Assembly (NCBI GenBank): GCA_029721515.1
Contig: CM056556.1
Span: forward strand, 13,660,098 to 13,724,097
Origin: Synanceia verrucosa
Taxonomy: Eukaryota; Chordata; Actinopteri; Perciformes; Synanceiidae
Direction: 5' to 3'
Length of the DNA stretch: 64,000 bases
Of the stretch, positions 49,194-63,400 are shown in pieces. The position numbers were made by a program, and so were the translations under genes. Positions within the stretch are counted from its first letter, which is position 1. Every line of letters begins with the position of its first letter. Below the pieces are notes generated by a model, which saw only the letters and a list, made by a program, of their open reading frames with translations, did no database searches and was not told the origin of the DNA.

Positions 49194-51027
49194 CACGGAC
49201 AGGCTGACAGAAACAGACCAACACACACAACACAGCATAGCAGCGCACAGCCAGAATAGTCACTGAGTCTCCACAGGAGATGCAGAACACTAACGAGGCA
49301 ACGTAAGTCCTTTTGAAATTTCATGTCAGTTAGCTACTTTATTTAGACATAAACCAAAGACCCTTGATGATGACGATGATGATGATGGTGATGATGCTAA
49401 CATCTGGTGTTAGGAAAGGTAAAGCTTGGGGAAGATGTCTGTTGCTCTTCTTTTGTTCTTTTGTATTCCTGCTTGAATGATATGATATAATACAGGTTCA
49501 TCCAGTGTTAGGCACTGCATGTATATCTAGATAAAAACGGCATAATCTTTTGTTTATTCACTCTTAAGGAGAAGTAGGACAGTAACTGCCTCAAGACATG
49601 GATGCTCGGCGTCAGAATTTGTGTGCCAGCATGTGTCCCCTTGTGACAGAGTGAAGCATGTCTGCAGCCGTGCTTGTTATAAATGTGCAAACGACCTGTG
49701 AATTGTATCTCTGCACGAACTGCATCACTGCACAAAGTTCTGGGTGTTTATTTCAGCTTTCTGATCTGCACACTTTCTGTGATCCACAGCAGAGGAGCAG
49801 ATTGATTGTCACTTGTGCAGGTTCAAGGAGACGCTGTGTTTATTAGTTTGGCTTTTCATGTCCGCCTCTGGTCAGTATCCTGCTGACTGCGAGCGGACAT
49901 GCAGCATTTAATCACATCTCTCTCTGCTTCTGTCTTAAAGGGCACAAAGTACCTGTGTATCACTGTAAGAGCAGCACTGGAACTGAAGTGAAGCTTTAAG
50001 GGCCGCTGCCTGCCATGTTGTTTTTATAGTACTGTTGATTTTTTTCAAAACCAGCATATAAAACATCAGGCGCACTCATCTCAGTTTAAAGTGCTTTAAG
50101 TGCATGAAATGCATGATTACCAGTATTATTCATTGCTGGCTCTTGCTTTTTTTTTATCAGCAGACTATATCGCAACAAAGGATGTGTGTATGAATTCCCA
50201 AGATGTGTTGGCCATGTGTTTGGATCTGTGGCCTTATATGTATATGTGAGGCTGCAGTGATGATGTAAGTCACCGTGCCTTCATCCATAAGTGGAGAAAA
50301 TGAGATGCTGGCAGGTTGAGGAGGCGGTGGAGGAGGAGAGGAGAGATTAGCTGGAGCTGTGAGGTTATGCTTCTCTGGGCTGATGACTCACCTCACAGCA
50401 CATAGAGAGAAAGCACATAGAGAGAAAGCACTGCGACAGCGCTGAGGTGTGACCGAGTGTGTGCGTGTTTCATTACTCTTGTTCTTCATGGTGCAGTGCA
50501 TTCATATGAAGAGGACTTTCTCTGCGAACTTCTCTTTGTTCGGTGCAAAAGTAATAAATCACCATGTTACAGCGGCAGTGGTTCTTAGGGCTTTCGTCCA
50601 GGTTTGTCTCCTCTGGGAGTAGCCTCTGAGTCCTACAAACCAGCTTTGATTTTGCTGTACAGAATAAAGTGACAAGGGAGTCTAAGGACGCAAGAAAGAA
50701 GGGCAGCCCCGTCTGTCCTATTTAGGAAGTACCTTCATGTGATTAGCACAAACGTGCACGTGTTATCTCTGTGAACGTGTTTGTATCAGCGCACAATGAA
50801 AGATGTCAGCAGTGGGTTCTCATGTGAGAAGGGTAATGATGAGGCAGTCGGCTCCACGCTATTACTGTTGGATGCAGGGGGGGATACCAATGTGAAATCA
50901 AAGTGCTGCAGTGGAGTGTGCATGGGTATGCACCGGGCTTCACACTGCAGTACAACCACTGACCCAGTGCTGTCTCAACGCTTCCCCACTGACACACTAC
51001 TACTGGTTCCCATACTCACTCTGTGTA

Positions 51028-51028
<1 letters not shown>

Positions 51029-51088
<60 letters not shown>
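51029..51088. repeat. (TG)n microsatellite
   Basis: About 60 bases of uninterrupted TG, followed by more degenerate TG at 51120-51142. Cys-Val open frames across it are artefacts. Confidence 0.95.
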
Positions 51089-51089
<1 letters not shown>

Positions 51090-52142
51090 ATGAAGGAAAG
51101 AGAGGAGGGCTGGTGTATATGTATGTGTGTGTGTGTCTGTGTGTCCACAGCAGTTTCCTTGTCCACTAACGACTGCTGAGTCTTGCATGTCTGATAATGA
51201 TGATCTGTAGTGTCTGATTAATCAGGAGAGTTATTTAAATGGCATCCTAGCCTATGGGAGGTGACAGAGTGCACTGTTGGCCACTTTGATGATTCCACTA
51301 GTGCTGTATTAGTTGAGTGTTGACTGGATTGAAGAGGCTACTAACAGGAAGCAGTGCACAGCCAAGAGGAATCGCTCTGCACAGTCTAAGCCTACAGTGA
51401 GGTACCAACATGCGACCTAAACTATTCTGTTATCGCCAAAGTATTTCATTATTACACATTTAAGTACAAATCCTTCGAGAGAAGTTCAATATATATTGAT
51501 CCATCTGACACTGATAATTGTAAGGACTGTGTAAGGATTTTAAAAACACTGAAGTCATACCACAAACACCAAAAAGCAGTTTATTTTTTTGATTATGTAG
51601 GTTTTTGGGTGTGTAAATTTTATTTGAATAGTTTGTTTTGGATAATGTTAATGAAAATAATCTAAGCAATGAACTCATAGTAATGAAGCTACAGAGCATT
51701 AACACCAGAATCTGCAGCTCTACCTTTACAGAGCATTATACTTCCTCTCCACTTGGCAACGTTACCATTTTGTTCACTCTCGCCACTCTCATGACACTGT
51801 GAAAAAGAATTAAATAGAGTATTTAGCAGCTAAAAAGAGACAGATCTTCCCCACAAGAGTTGGTAGAGACCAAAACAGAGTTTCTAAAAAAGTGTTAATA
51901 TTGGTCTTATGAGATGGACATAATCACAACTCAAAATTAATTATAGTTTTGCTCCATAATTGCTGGGGAAAAAATAACTCAAGACAAAGAACTTAGAACT
52001 GTTTTCCCTTTGATTAGCACCAAATTACACAGTTCCTTCCAGAATTCAGAAATTATAGACCTAAAGTGTTATTGTTTGATTTCTTAACTCTGATGTAACA
52101 CTGAAAAAACAGCAGCCTAAGAATATATAAATGTGTCCTCCA

Positions 52143-52602
52143 GTGGATCCAGAAAGTATTCACATTGCCTCACTTGTTCCAGAGTAGTGGTGGTTCCGAA
52201 CTTCTGCCATTTCATGAAGGAGGCCACTGTGCTCATTTAAAAGCAGTAGAAATTGTTCTGCACCCTTCCCCAGATTTATGCCTCGAGACAATCCTGTCTG
52301 TCCTAATGCAGACAATTCCTCTGACTTCATGCTTGACAGGTGTGTGCCTTTCCAAATCATATCCAATCAACTGAAGTGGAGATCAGTGGAGACAGGAAGC
52401 ACCTGAGCTCAAATTTTTATGCTGTGAATATTTATGTACATGTGATTTCTTAGTTTTAATAAATGCTAAAATGTCATTGTCATAATGGGGTTTTGTGTGT
52501 AGAGTTTTGAGGGAAAAATGTATTTCTTCCATTTTATAAGGCTGTAACATAACAAAATGTGGGAAAAGTGCTGTGAATACTTTCTGGATGCACTGTATGT
52601 AA
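52143..52602. mobile_element. Non-autonomous Tc1/mariner-like element (MITE remnant)
   Basis: The left end reads TGGATCCAGAAAGTATTCACA and the right end TGTGAATACTTTCTGGATGCA, an inverted terminal pair. Just inside the right end are the reverse complements of motifs typical of a very common fish Tc1-type element (ACATTTTGTTATGTTACAGCC, ATTATGACAATGACA). No transposase frame survives. Confidence 0.75.
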
Positions 52603-55389
52603 ACTTAAGGTTGCTAAACCCTCCGAATGCACAGAAAAATATGTGTTCAGTGAAAGCTACAGCCCTGCTTATTACAGTAATTAGATGCTTTTATGAACTG
52701 ATTCCATAACAGATATTCTGTTTCAAACCCAGAAATCAGTGTAGAATCCACCTTTGGTTCAAAATGTACACAAGTGTATTAGTGTATTATTTAATATACT
52801 AATAATTTCTTCTTGCTATACAGATACGGTTAGAAGCCTTCTCACCAGCAGACACTGCACGGGAGAATTTTTGGACATATGAGCATGAGATGAATTTAGG
52901 TTCCTCTAATGCCCTGAAGGGTTTTCTGCTTCCAGTCACCCAGAAGTAACTATCTGGCAACCACGAAAAGGCTGTTTTAAATAACTGGAGAACTTCATTC
53001 TCTGCATATTATATTAGGCTTTAGAGTAAATGTAATTTATAAAATACCTAAAGCTACATACTACATTTTTACCATTTGTTTCATTTTGCATAACACACAT
53101 GGCATATTCAAACATGCAGTCCTTTGTGTTTAGCCTACACTTGCCAAAGTAAGGCTTACACTGTCTGCACTGTAGGTGACGCACACACTGTGTGGAGGAT
53201 ACTTTCTTCTAAAGAGCACTACAGTGTCATGGGTGCATACATTTTTAGCAACGTGGGCCACAGAGGGCTTGGCTCCCCTGATGCTGGTGGTGTCAGTGCT
53301 CTGCCTGTTTAGCTGTATGGTGGAAATCTTCTGCAGGGCACATCTAGGGTTGTAAAAGAATTATTGTTATATAACTAGCATGTTAGTTTACGTTAGCATA
53401 ACTGTCGCATGTAATTAACTTCTAAATGAAAAAAAATAATTAATGTTAACAATTAACATATTCTTAGCATAACAGTGCAGCCAGACCTGCTTAATTCACA
53501 CGCTCATTCACTCATGACAGTTTTTGTCCTTTTATAAGCAAATGTACGCAGTATGATAACTGTCAGCGCTTCAGTCCTAATTAACAAACCAGATAATCCC
53601 TTTGTCACATAAGGATTATTACAGCTATTCTAGTGTTGTATTTCTCTGGCCTCCTCAGACCTCTTACTGTCAGCAGCTTTAGTCTGTCTGGTCTAGCCAA
53701 CAAGTGTGAGACGTGCACCTCTCTGCTCAGGTGAGCACTTTTCTACTCCTCTAAGACTTCAAAGTCTAGACTAATCGACTTACTCTGAAGCTTAGAACGG
53801 CACCAGTTTGTCAGTCTATTGACTGAAAAACAACCCACGTCAGCCTCTGTTTGCTGCTAATGACAGGTGGAGTGGGCACAGTCCACTGGGACAGAGCTGC
53901 TGCATACTGCACCTCTAACAAACATGAAGTTGCTGTATAATCTGCAATGCACCTGAGAGGCACATTTTCTGTGTCAAGCATTGAAATGTGTCACATTAAC
54001 TCTAAGTTACTTATGGGCAAAATCATTAGGGATAAATCTTATTTTAGACACACAACATAGAGATATAAAGCTGAAAAAGAGGTATAAACCTCAGGTGTGG
54101 TCTATAGTGTGATGTATTTGTGGAAAGACAGTTACACAAAATATATATGGTTGAAACAGACAGGTGAGGTTTAAAGCAAAGGGTTCATAATAGAGAGATG
54201 GGATGATAATATCATTGTAATAAATCCACTAAAAGAAGTTCAATAAAATGGGTAGAAGAGGTGTTTCCATTGAAAAAGTCCAATAAAATTAGTTCAGTGG
54301 AATAAGTCCATTAAAATGTCCAGTAGCTGGTGTCAGGTAGGCGGGGGAGCAGCAGACATATACTGGTGAATTTTATATAATTGTAATCCTTTTTGACCCA
54401 TCAAAATTCCACAGTTGTTTTCTCTGTATATTCTTATTTCTTGAACTTAACAGCAATCTTGGATCAAAATATGCTCTGCTCAGTCTGATTTATTGTAATT
54501 GACTGGCAATTCAAACACATGTGACAAATAAATCCTGTGATGTTCTGCTTGGAATGAAAAAAAAAACGAAAAATGGTGTCCTTTTTGTGTGGTGCTCCAG
54601 TTTCTGACCATTGTCCAAATACATACCCAGGTGGTGTAAACTGGCAACTGAGACCTGCCCGTAGGTGTGATGGTGGTGAGTGCCAATGGCTGGCTGCCTA
54701 TATACGTTATAGCATGTACTATTTGTGTAACATGAGCTGAGATACTGACATTACAAACTGACAAACAATCTTTTATTAAGAATTACCAAGGCCTGTAATA
54801 TTAAATCTTAGTTCACTTTCTAGAAATGTGCTGATGAAGGCCATGAGACGCTACTGAAATCTGGAAAAAATCAGTTGTTCAAATATATGACAATGAATTT
54901 CTCACTTACTCCTTTACTAAATACTAAAAAGCCTTCATTTATCAAGTACATACATTAAATATGTCCTCTGCATCCTGCATCATATAAGGGAGCAGTGAGA
55001 CTGCCATACAAAGTGCCCAGGGAGCAAATTGAGGGTACTGATATTTGATAATTGGAAAAGTACAGCTATGTAAGCCATGACAGGAGGTGCATGTTTGTTT
55101 TTAGTGCATTTTCACTCTACACAGAAACAAATCTGAGCGGAAACGCCCAAAATTGGGGAAAAAAGTTGTTTCGATAAAGAAAACGTGACAAAGATCACAG
55201 ACTTCATGACAACATGTCATGACAACATGTGACTTAAGCATACTTGAAACAAACATAAAGGCCTTAATTACACTGTTTTCTACGTAATTTTCAGCAGTTT
55301 GAGTTTGATTGGCGCTCTTAATTATATCATCTTGTTACATCCTGGTCTTCTGCAGTGGTTCAGTTGCACCTGTTTTTGGCTTTGGTCAT

Positions 55390-55630
55390 CTTCCATCCAT
55401 CCATCCATTTTCTACCGCTTATCCTCATAGGGTCGCGGGGGGGCTGGAGCCTATCCCAGCTGTCTTAGGGCAAAAGGCAGGGTACACCCTGGACAAGTCG
55501 CCAGTTCATCACGGGACACATAGAGACAGACAACCACTCACACCTACGGTCAATTTAAATTAGCCAATTAACCTAATCCCCATGCAGGTTTTTGGATGGT
55601 GGGAGGAAGCCGGAGTGCCTTGGTCATCTT
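55390..55630 (-). repeat. Third copy of the tRNA-headed SINE family, partial
   Basis: Starts with CATCCATCCATCCATTTTCTACCGCTTATCC and shares with the 1290-1524 copy long identical stretches (AATTTAAATTAGCCAATTAACCTAATCCCCATGCA, TTTTTGGATGGTGGGAGGAAGCCG). The tRNA-like head is missing at its right side, so it is truncated there. Confidence 0.8.
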
Positions 55631-56850
55631 GTGTTTTGTTTTTTTTGTTTTGTTTTTTTTTGCAACCAGAAGTGACAAGAGACGGTGGAGCAAGAACAAT
55701 CAAATGCTGAATAAGACATTTTAGAGTGACCAAAATGTTACAATTAACTTTAATGAACTGGATTCACGCTGTGGAAGGGTTAAAGTTCTAAGATGAAACC
55801 ATGGACAGCTCCCAGACTGCATGACTCTGTGGTAGAGACCTGTCAATCCAGCCAAGACTTGAAGACAATAAACTTATCTTAATGTATTCAAGTGAGAAGA
55901 CATTTTTACCTTCTGTACATTTAGGCTTTTTTGAGCTACCAGATGAGTCGCCCCCTGCTGGCTACAGTATCAGAAAGAATGCAAATTAAAGGAACTTCAC
56001 TTTTCAGATTAGGATTCTCCTGCTCCTGCTAATTCTCTCACAACGGTTGATTTGCATTTCATTTAGCAAATTTTCTGGATGATTCAATTAAAATATGTGC
56101 TGCAAACAGAAGCAGCTATAGATGGAAATCAACCGTCATAAATTATATTATTTGCACTTCTGCTTTTCCTATAGCTTCTGTGAAGTATACAAAAATATCA
56201 CCACCACCACCACCACCACCTGAAACATAAAAAAGGAGTAAGGGGACCCAGATTGTCTAGTTCCGTCCCTGCACGGTCATTAGACTACTTGTTCTTGTGT
56301 AACACTGGACATTCTCAATAAGCTCTCGCTAACAAGTAATTAAAGACAAAGTGTAGACTTCCTAAACAGATGCTCCAAATGACTCGCTCCCTCTCCTTGC
56401 CTCCTCCCCTCCCTCCCTCTCTCTCCCCTCTGACTACACTGTACACACTCTCTTCCTACCTCACACACACGGACGCCTGGACGCTGCAGCGTTTTTAAGA
56501 GAGTGTTTCCAGCCTTGGATAGGAGGGAGGAGGAAGGAGACAATGTCCGACATCCTGACCGTATCTTAAAAAAAGAACAGAAACACAAAGAAAATACAGA
56601 TCGGATGGATCGGCAGTGTGCTCCAGAGCGCTAAAACACGGTCAGAGTGTCATTGCAGACATGGGTCGCAGCGGTACGGCACCTCTCGCTCAGCTCCTTG
56701 GGGAGTGTTTTCACTGTCAGTCCTTCAGCGCTGGAAATGGCGTTGTGATGCTGAGCATGGAAGACGCAGCGGAGGCGGATGCCAGGGAATAAAGAAATAT
56801 ATGATCACCTGTGCTTTTCTTTGGGTTGGATTTTTAGTAGCGGTGGACAG

Positions 56851-59800
56851 TACCATGGTGAATTACCAGAAATACATTACTGTTATGCAGCTGGCTCTGG
56901 GGGTGACCGCCTCCAACAAAGAACATTGTCTTCCTCCCAGGAAGCGAATGTGGTGAGTATGAATCTTGGTGCGGATGATGATGATGATGATGATGATGAT
57001 GCAGGTTGGGAGAGAGGGGATAAAAAGGAGGGCTGCGATGAGCCGAGCTGTCGCCTCCCACACACTGAGCGGGTCACGGAGCCACTCACTCTCCAAAATG
57101 ACATAATATTCCTGTCAGCCTCTGCAGCCTGCAGTCTGCACCATGTTGCAAGCATCACTAACCTACTGTGGTCGATACACTGTAGTAGGTAAGGCAAGTG
57201 ATCTGCATGCTGGGGGGGTGTAACACCTATAGTCCAGTGGATCTACAACTATTGTCCTTCCTCACCCATCAGGTAGTAAAGTTGAATGCGTAGGGATGAT
57301 GTCATGATGTCATAGCCTCATCATTTTGTTTCTTTGCCTCCAACTTCATGTACTTGACTGTACTCTGTGGCCTCCACTGCACCGCTGCTGTCACTGGACC
57401 TCATCGAGTTAACCATGTGGTAAACCATCACCCCTCCTCCTCTCTTCTTATTCCCACTGTTGTGTTGTAACTGATTAATAAATTGTAAAGCATGAAACAT
57501 GATCCTCTCCTGCTTTTATTTCCTGTGCTGCAGCCAGGCCTCTACACACCTCTCATTGTCTATTAAAACATTTCTACTCATACTCTGCACGCAGCATGTG
57601 TGTTTGGTGTCTTGTCTCTATCCACCTCCTCAGTGTCCTCATTACTCTCAGTGTGTGCTACACTATACTGTATATATCAGCAGTGACCACCTCTCATTGT
57701 CCCTCTTTCTCCTCCTGCGGCCTCGTTCATTTGTTTACTTTATGGCCGTCCTCCTTTCATTTGCTTTTTTCTCACTTTGAGCAGATTGGTGCCGAGGCTG
57801 CAGCGTGTGCGATCCCTAATTACAGACGGATTAGCATCTTGTTTGAAAGCAAAGGCGGTTAATTAGGAGTCAATAGGCTCAATGGCACTCTGATAGCAAG
57901 TGTCTCATACAAAACTCTAAATGTATGGCACGGTGTGGATCATTTAACCACATAATTCAGTTGCATTGGTGTGTTTCCAGTGTGTGAGAGGCTTAACTAT
58001 TATCTTCACTGCCAAACTAAAACCACAAATTGTTTCAAGCGAGGACAAAACATTGATGCTAAAAATCTCTGAGCGTTATATTGTCTTGAGGAAGATTAGC
58101 ACAATCAAAGGAGATTTACAGGCTCACACAGAAACTGAATTTTACAAGACGTGAAATTACCTCCAGGTTGACATTATGGAAATAGTGTGTAACTGTAGCT
58201 TCATTCAAACATATAGAACACCAAGAGCAGGGATGTCACCCAACTTAAAGTGCTGCTGTAACCTCATCAGGGGTCAGACACTTATCACATGCAGCTTTTT
58301 TATCTCTTGGTCTCTTTGGCTATAATCATATAGCTTAGTCATCCTCTTGTTAGCCTAATTACCACCCTAGGACAAGAGATGATTTCACTGAGGTGGAGGA
58401 CTCCTTTCATCTTTCTTCTGTCATTGTTATTTTGATACTTTACATCTCCATATTCAAGTAGATTGTGGAAGGAGCTCTGCTGGTCTCATCCACAGCAGTG
58501 CACTGATACAAAAGGCTAACCTTATGTAACTCTTAGATCAAGCTCTGACCTTAAATTGAACTAGATTGAAAAGCAGCAGCCCCAGCTCTTTGTGGTATGG
58601 AGTGAATATATTCAGCTCTTTGTGTAGACCCAGTAAACCATTAGAGATACTTATTGATTCATAATTAGTGTTTTTGTTACTGCATTATTTTAATTTTATG
58701 CCTTTTAAAGGATCATACCAGAGATTTTACATTTGTCATTTCTGCAAGTGTGTTATTGTACAACCGTCCATTTTACCCAATGTAAATTTTTTTACCTTTT
58801 CAAGCAGGTGTTATTCTCTATTAATTCTCATACCATGATCATACCTGGAATTTGCATTAGTAAGGGTGATATATTCTCTGTAGCAAATTTTATGTCTACT
58901 AATTTGTATTTGTACTTATTTACTAATCCTGTAATGTCAAACAGAAACAAAAATGACAACGATTTGCAGACTGTTTAGATATAAAATCATGCAAATTATT
59001 TGGAAGTTGTTAGCAATGAAGTATGTAGATAAGGAAATTAAACTGTCAAAACACTGGTATTATCCTTTAAATCTAACATTAGAACATTCCTTATATAAAA
59101 GAACAGGAAATAATTAATAATAAGACAGAACAAAGACACCAATAATGACAGTTTGTTTCATATTATATTAACCCAATATTTCCAAGTACACAACATGGTG
59201 ACAGTAAAAAATTCTGGGATTAAAAATCAAGATAAATGCTTGTCCTCGGTGTCATTAAAATGATTAATAATATCAGTAATAGTAATAGTAGTAGTAGTAG
59301 TAGTAGTACTGTTAAACTACAGAATTAAAGCTTCCATTGTAAATTGTGTAAAATTTTAATAATGTTTTTTTTACTACCTAGAATAAAGTGGTAATTAATT
59401 GAGCAATAAAAGACTTGATAGAATAATAATGATAACAATAATCTGCCATGAGCAGAATTACTTGACAGAATTACTTGACAGAATTACTGTAAGTGGTATT
59501 TGTCAGCTCTACACACTCTCTGTCAAGGATTTGTTGAGGTACCACTCTGTGTGTATTTGCAGTTAGATCACGTCTTCATCATTCTCAAACACATTTAGCA
59601 TACAGATGTACAGCAGGATGTGACATCACTGAAAGACACACAGATTTCAACGCTTCAGTGCATCAAATAGAAAATGTAAGCTTCCTGTTTTTAAGGTTGC
59701 TCTTTACATAATTGCAGCGTTAACGCTGTCCCATTTCTGGTCAAATGGTCAGAGCTGCTTCCTGTTCTGCTGATCTCTCAGCGTGTGGCGGTGAGATTAC

Positions 59801-60400
59801 ACAGCGCTCTACCCCAACACTTACACCATCCACCGAGCAGAGAAGCCCTGTGTGCAATGTGCATCGCTTTCTCCCAAAATTAGAGGAGGCACAGCTCCAC
59901 TTGCCTTTGATAAAAGCTGAATAGCAGCAGCGGTAGTCTAAATTAGGATTAATCTTTGCAAACAGATGTTCCTCTTGCCTGCAGTCTCAAAAACCCATTC
60001 CCCCCCCGCACACAGCCAAACATTAGCATTAACCTGGCTTAATGAACTTTACACTCTGTTGCAAGCCTGCAGGGCTATTACAACAAGTCTATTGTGTTTA
60101 TGTAATGTTTCCTCTTATTTTTAACCGGCACCATTTCTCCAAAAAGGAAAACAAAAAACAGATAGTGAGGTGTAGAGATTACTCACTGATGTTGAATTAG
60201 ATTATGTGTGTGTTTTATTGTGTCTTTGTGTGTATCAGACACTGGTCAGGACTGTTCAGCTTATAAAGTGTTGTATTAGCAGAAAGCAAGATAGGAGGAA
60301 TGAAGCGTAACATTACCTATTGACCTGCTGAACTAATCATACCTGATGGCTCCTGCGGGTAGACAGAGGATAAGGGGATGGCATGAAGTCCTGCAACTGA

Positions 60401-60458
<58 letters not shown>

Positions 60459-63400
60459 TCGTCCTTTCTTTGTAATAGCACCAGGCATCTGCTTGACCTC
60501 ACCTTATCTGTGAACTACATAATCACCCTCTGTGGTGGACGTTGCAGGCCATTGGGGGTCTTTGCACTGATCTTATTGTACTTTCTTTGGAAGATGATTA
60601 TTCTTTGTTCACCTCAAGAGGTCCAAGATTCCAAGACAATACAGTCATCATATCAGGGTCAAGCAGACATTTAGTATATTGTGAAGTCACCTCACATAAA
60701 CCTGTGTGCTGAAACAAAACAGCAAGTAAAGGACTGAGGCGTCCGTTTACTTATCAAGATAATGTATTCTCAGTCAGTCCACTGCTGTCTGAAATCAACA
60801 GAGCAGAAAATAAAATAAATCACACCCTACCCTTTTATAGCATGTTTTATAACAAGCTCGGTGGAAAGAGGAGACAGTAATTCAAATGACCTTTTTATGA
60901 TTCACTTAGAGGAACAATGTGTAATATTTCAGGGGATTTATAAGCAGAAATGGAATGTAATATCACTATGTTTTCATTAGTGTATAATCACCTGAAACTA
61001 AGAGTCATTGTTTGATCAACTTAGAATGAGCTGTTTTTCGTCTTCATGAACTCTGCCATGTTGCTCCACCATGTTTTACAGTATCAAAGCCATTCATGTT
61101 TGTACGTTTGTATGTTACCTGAAAGCCACCGTAGTTCTCTGATATGCTTAAGAAACAGTGGTAAGATGAGCCACAGAGTGTTAAACCATGTTTTCGCGAG
61201 AATGGCCTCTGTGTAAGGTGAAAAGTGTTACCATGCTGCCACAGTCTTGGAAGGGAGGACTCTGAGGAGTACTTAGTTGGTTGCCATCTGAAAACCATTG
61301 GATTCATTGCATTTCCAGTCATTGTGCACAAACTAATCATGCCTTTCATGTACATAAGCTTCCTATTCTTCCTATTTAGCATACAGACATGAAAGCCAAC
61401 ACACATATTTCCCCAAAAAGATTATGTTCATGTAATTGTGTCATAAAAAGTACAAGGGTAAATGCTCTTTTGACTTTCCATAACTCTATATGTTTTGGGG
61501 TCATGGCATTCATCCAGGTGGATTTGAAAATGTACCTATTACCACGATAAAGTGAAAGGAGACATACACATTGAGGCTCACAGTTTTATGTCAAATCTCA
61601 AGAGGAACACATTATCCCTGCATATTTGATAGAAAAGAAGAATTCATCACAAAAGCAATGTGAAATAGTCCACTGCACATTATATCCGAGTCGGCACAGT
61701 TGCTGGCACTGTGCTACATTTGGCTTTGAGGCCTGAAGTGTTTTTGGCTGAAATCCATTTCAGAATCAACATCCACGAAATGAGTCTCTGAATGCACAGG
61801 ACTGGCTGTGATACAGTCCAAGCTGTTTTTCCCATTAGTCATGTTTGCTGTATTGTTTATGAGAACAATCTGAGGTCGCTTGTAATTGACTGTGTGTATT
61901 GCAGAATGCTGTTTACCTTGCATTTCCAGCTAGTAAGCACCTTACATCGCCTCAGGCTACTATTGACTTAATGCAGAGAGAAAGTGGAAGGTGATGTTCT
62001 GTTTCCTCCCGTCTTTATTCATTCCTCTCTCTTGTAATTTCCCCACGCTGAGTCTCCAAACCTCAGGCAGCTCCTCTGGGCCTGTTGCTTAGTGTAATAA
62101 TGGATATCTACTGTCCCTGAGACACACCGTGTAGACAGGATTTCTCCTCATTGAATATTGTGTTAGGTAAATCCTCATTAAGTGTGACTGTCCTCCATGA
62201 AACTGAGACAAAGGACAGAAGAGAGGAGATGGCAGAAACAACAATAGTACTAATTTGAAATACACTGTGCGGAGCACTGTACGTTCATGAGAAACAGCTT
62301 TTTCTAACAGGAGCTGCTGCTTGGTTTACAAAATGTCAGAAAAGTGAAAATGCTCATCTTAACTGCTTTAAGCTGAAAGGTGTCATCTTCAGATTGTCTG
62401 GCCAACAGTTGATGTTCATGAACAATCTGAAAAGCAACACATTTGTGGCATTTCAGCTTGAAATGATTAATCAGTGACCAAAATAGTTGATAATTAAATT
62501 TTTGTCAATGAATTGTTTCAGTTTTGTTTCCTAATGAGTAATGTAATAGATATGATAGGGCACCATCTTATAAAGGGTTATGACGAATGGCTTGAATTCG
62601 TTTATTTACCTTTTAAATACATCTGTTATAAGCCAATAATAATAATAACGTCTGGGTTGCCAAATGATGTGCCTCTACGACCCCAATTATGTCTTTTTAA
62701 GTGGTCTTTAGTTAATCAGCTATGGACTGCTAACCATCTGGAAAAAAACTGCAAATATTTGGACCAAAGTCAAGATAATAACTTTTTCACATTTATAACT
62801 CCACACATTTGAAAGTGTGAAATCGACAAGCAATTAATTTATTGATTAACAGATTATCAACATTCACAGATCTGTCACTGCCAAATAAAAACACCTACAA
62901 ACACTGGCTAGAGAGACTTTTTTTCACAATCTGGCAACCCAAAAGCTGCTTGAACTTGAAAATATGTTTATTGACCGATACTAAAGCAGTTTGTTACAAC
63001 CTTTAAACCCTCAGTGAAGGGTGTGCTATTAGAAATAATATAATGTATATGCTTAATGTTTAGGAGATAGATGTGGCTGATCTGAAAAGTTAACCCTGCT
63101 GTAGATGGCGTAAATTCTCATTCATCCCTATGGGGACAATCAATTTTGTGGCAAACGGCACATTACATAGAAATTAAGCAACGGACATGAAAAAGACAAA
63201 GGAAAGGAGAGGAGGAGGGTTTTAATGTGGTCAGTGGGGTTCCAGCGGTGCCACTTAAGTGTGTCACTTGTGAAGGGTAAAACATTTCCTGAGAGTATCA
63301 GTGATAGGTCGGCCAAGTGTGCCTCCTCCCCACATCTCACCATGACCCAGCTAAGGTTTGGCTGGCGTGGCCTTCAGAGCTGCACAGGCTCTGTGTTTGA

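Larger units (their letters stand above)
47610..56850. other. Presumed large TJP1 5' intron and promoter flank
   Basis: About 9 kb with no further exon recognised. It holds TG/CA microsatellites, a Tc1-like MITE (52143-52602) and a SINE fragment (55390-55630). A CpG-richer stretch at about 56440-56790, next to the ZO-1 exon, could be a promoter and first exon of the shorter TJP1 transcript. Confidence 0.45.

Noticed and set aside
50781..51179. Open frames with long Cys-Val or Thr-His runs (also at 2667-3028, 48788-49324, 60408-60674)
   Set aside because: They are translations of CA/TG microsatellites.
56618..56854. N-terminal extension of ZO-1 by the open frame running upstream of M-V-N-Y-Q-K-Y
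   Set aside because: The peptide has no similarity to ZO-1 isoforms, starts in poor context, and the ATG at 56855 has an ideal context. More likely 5' UTR or intron.
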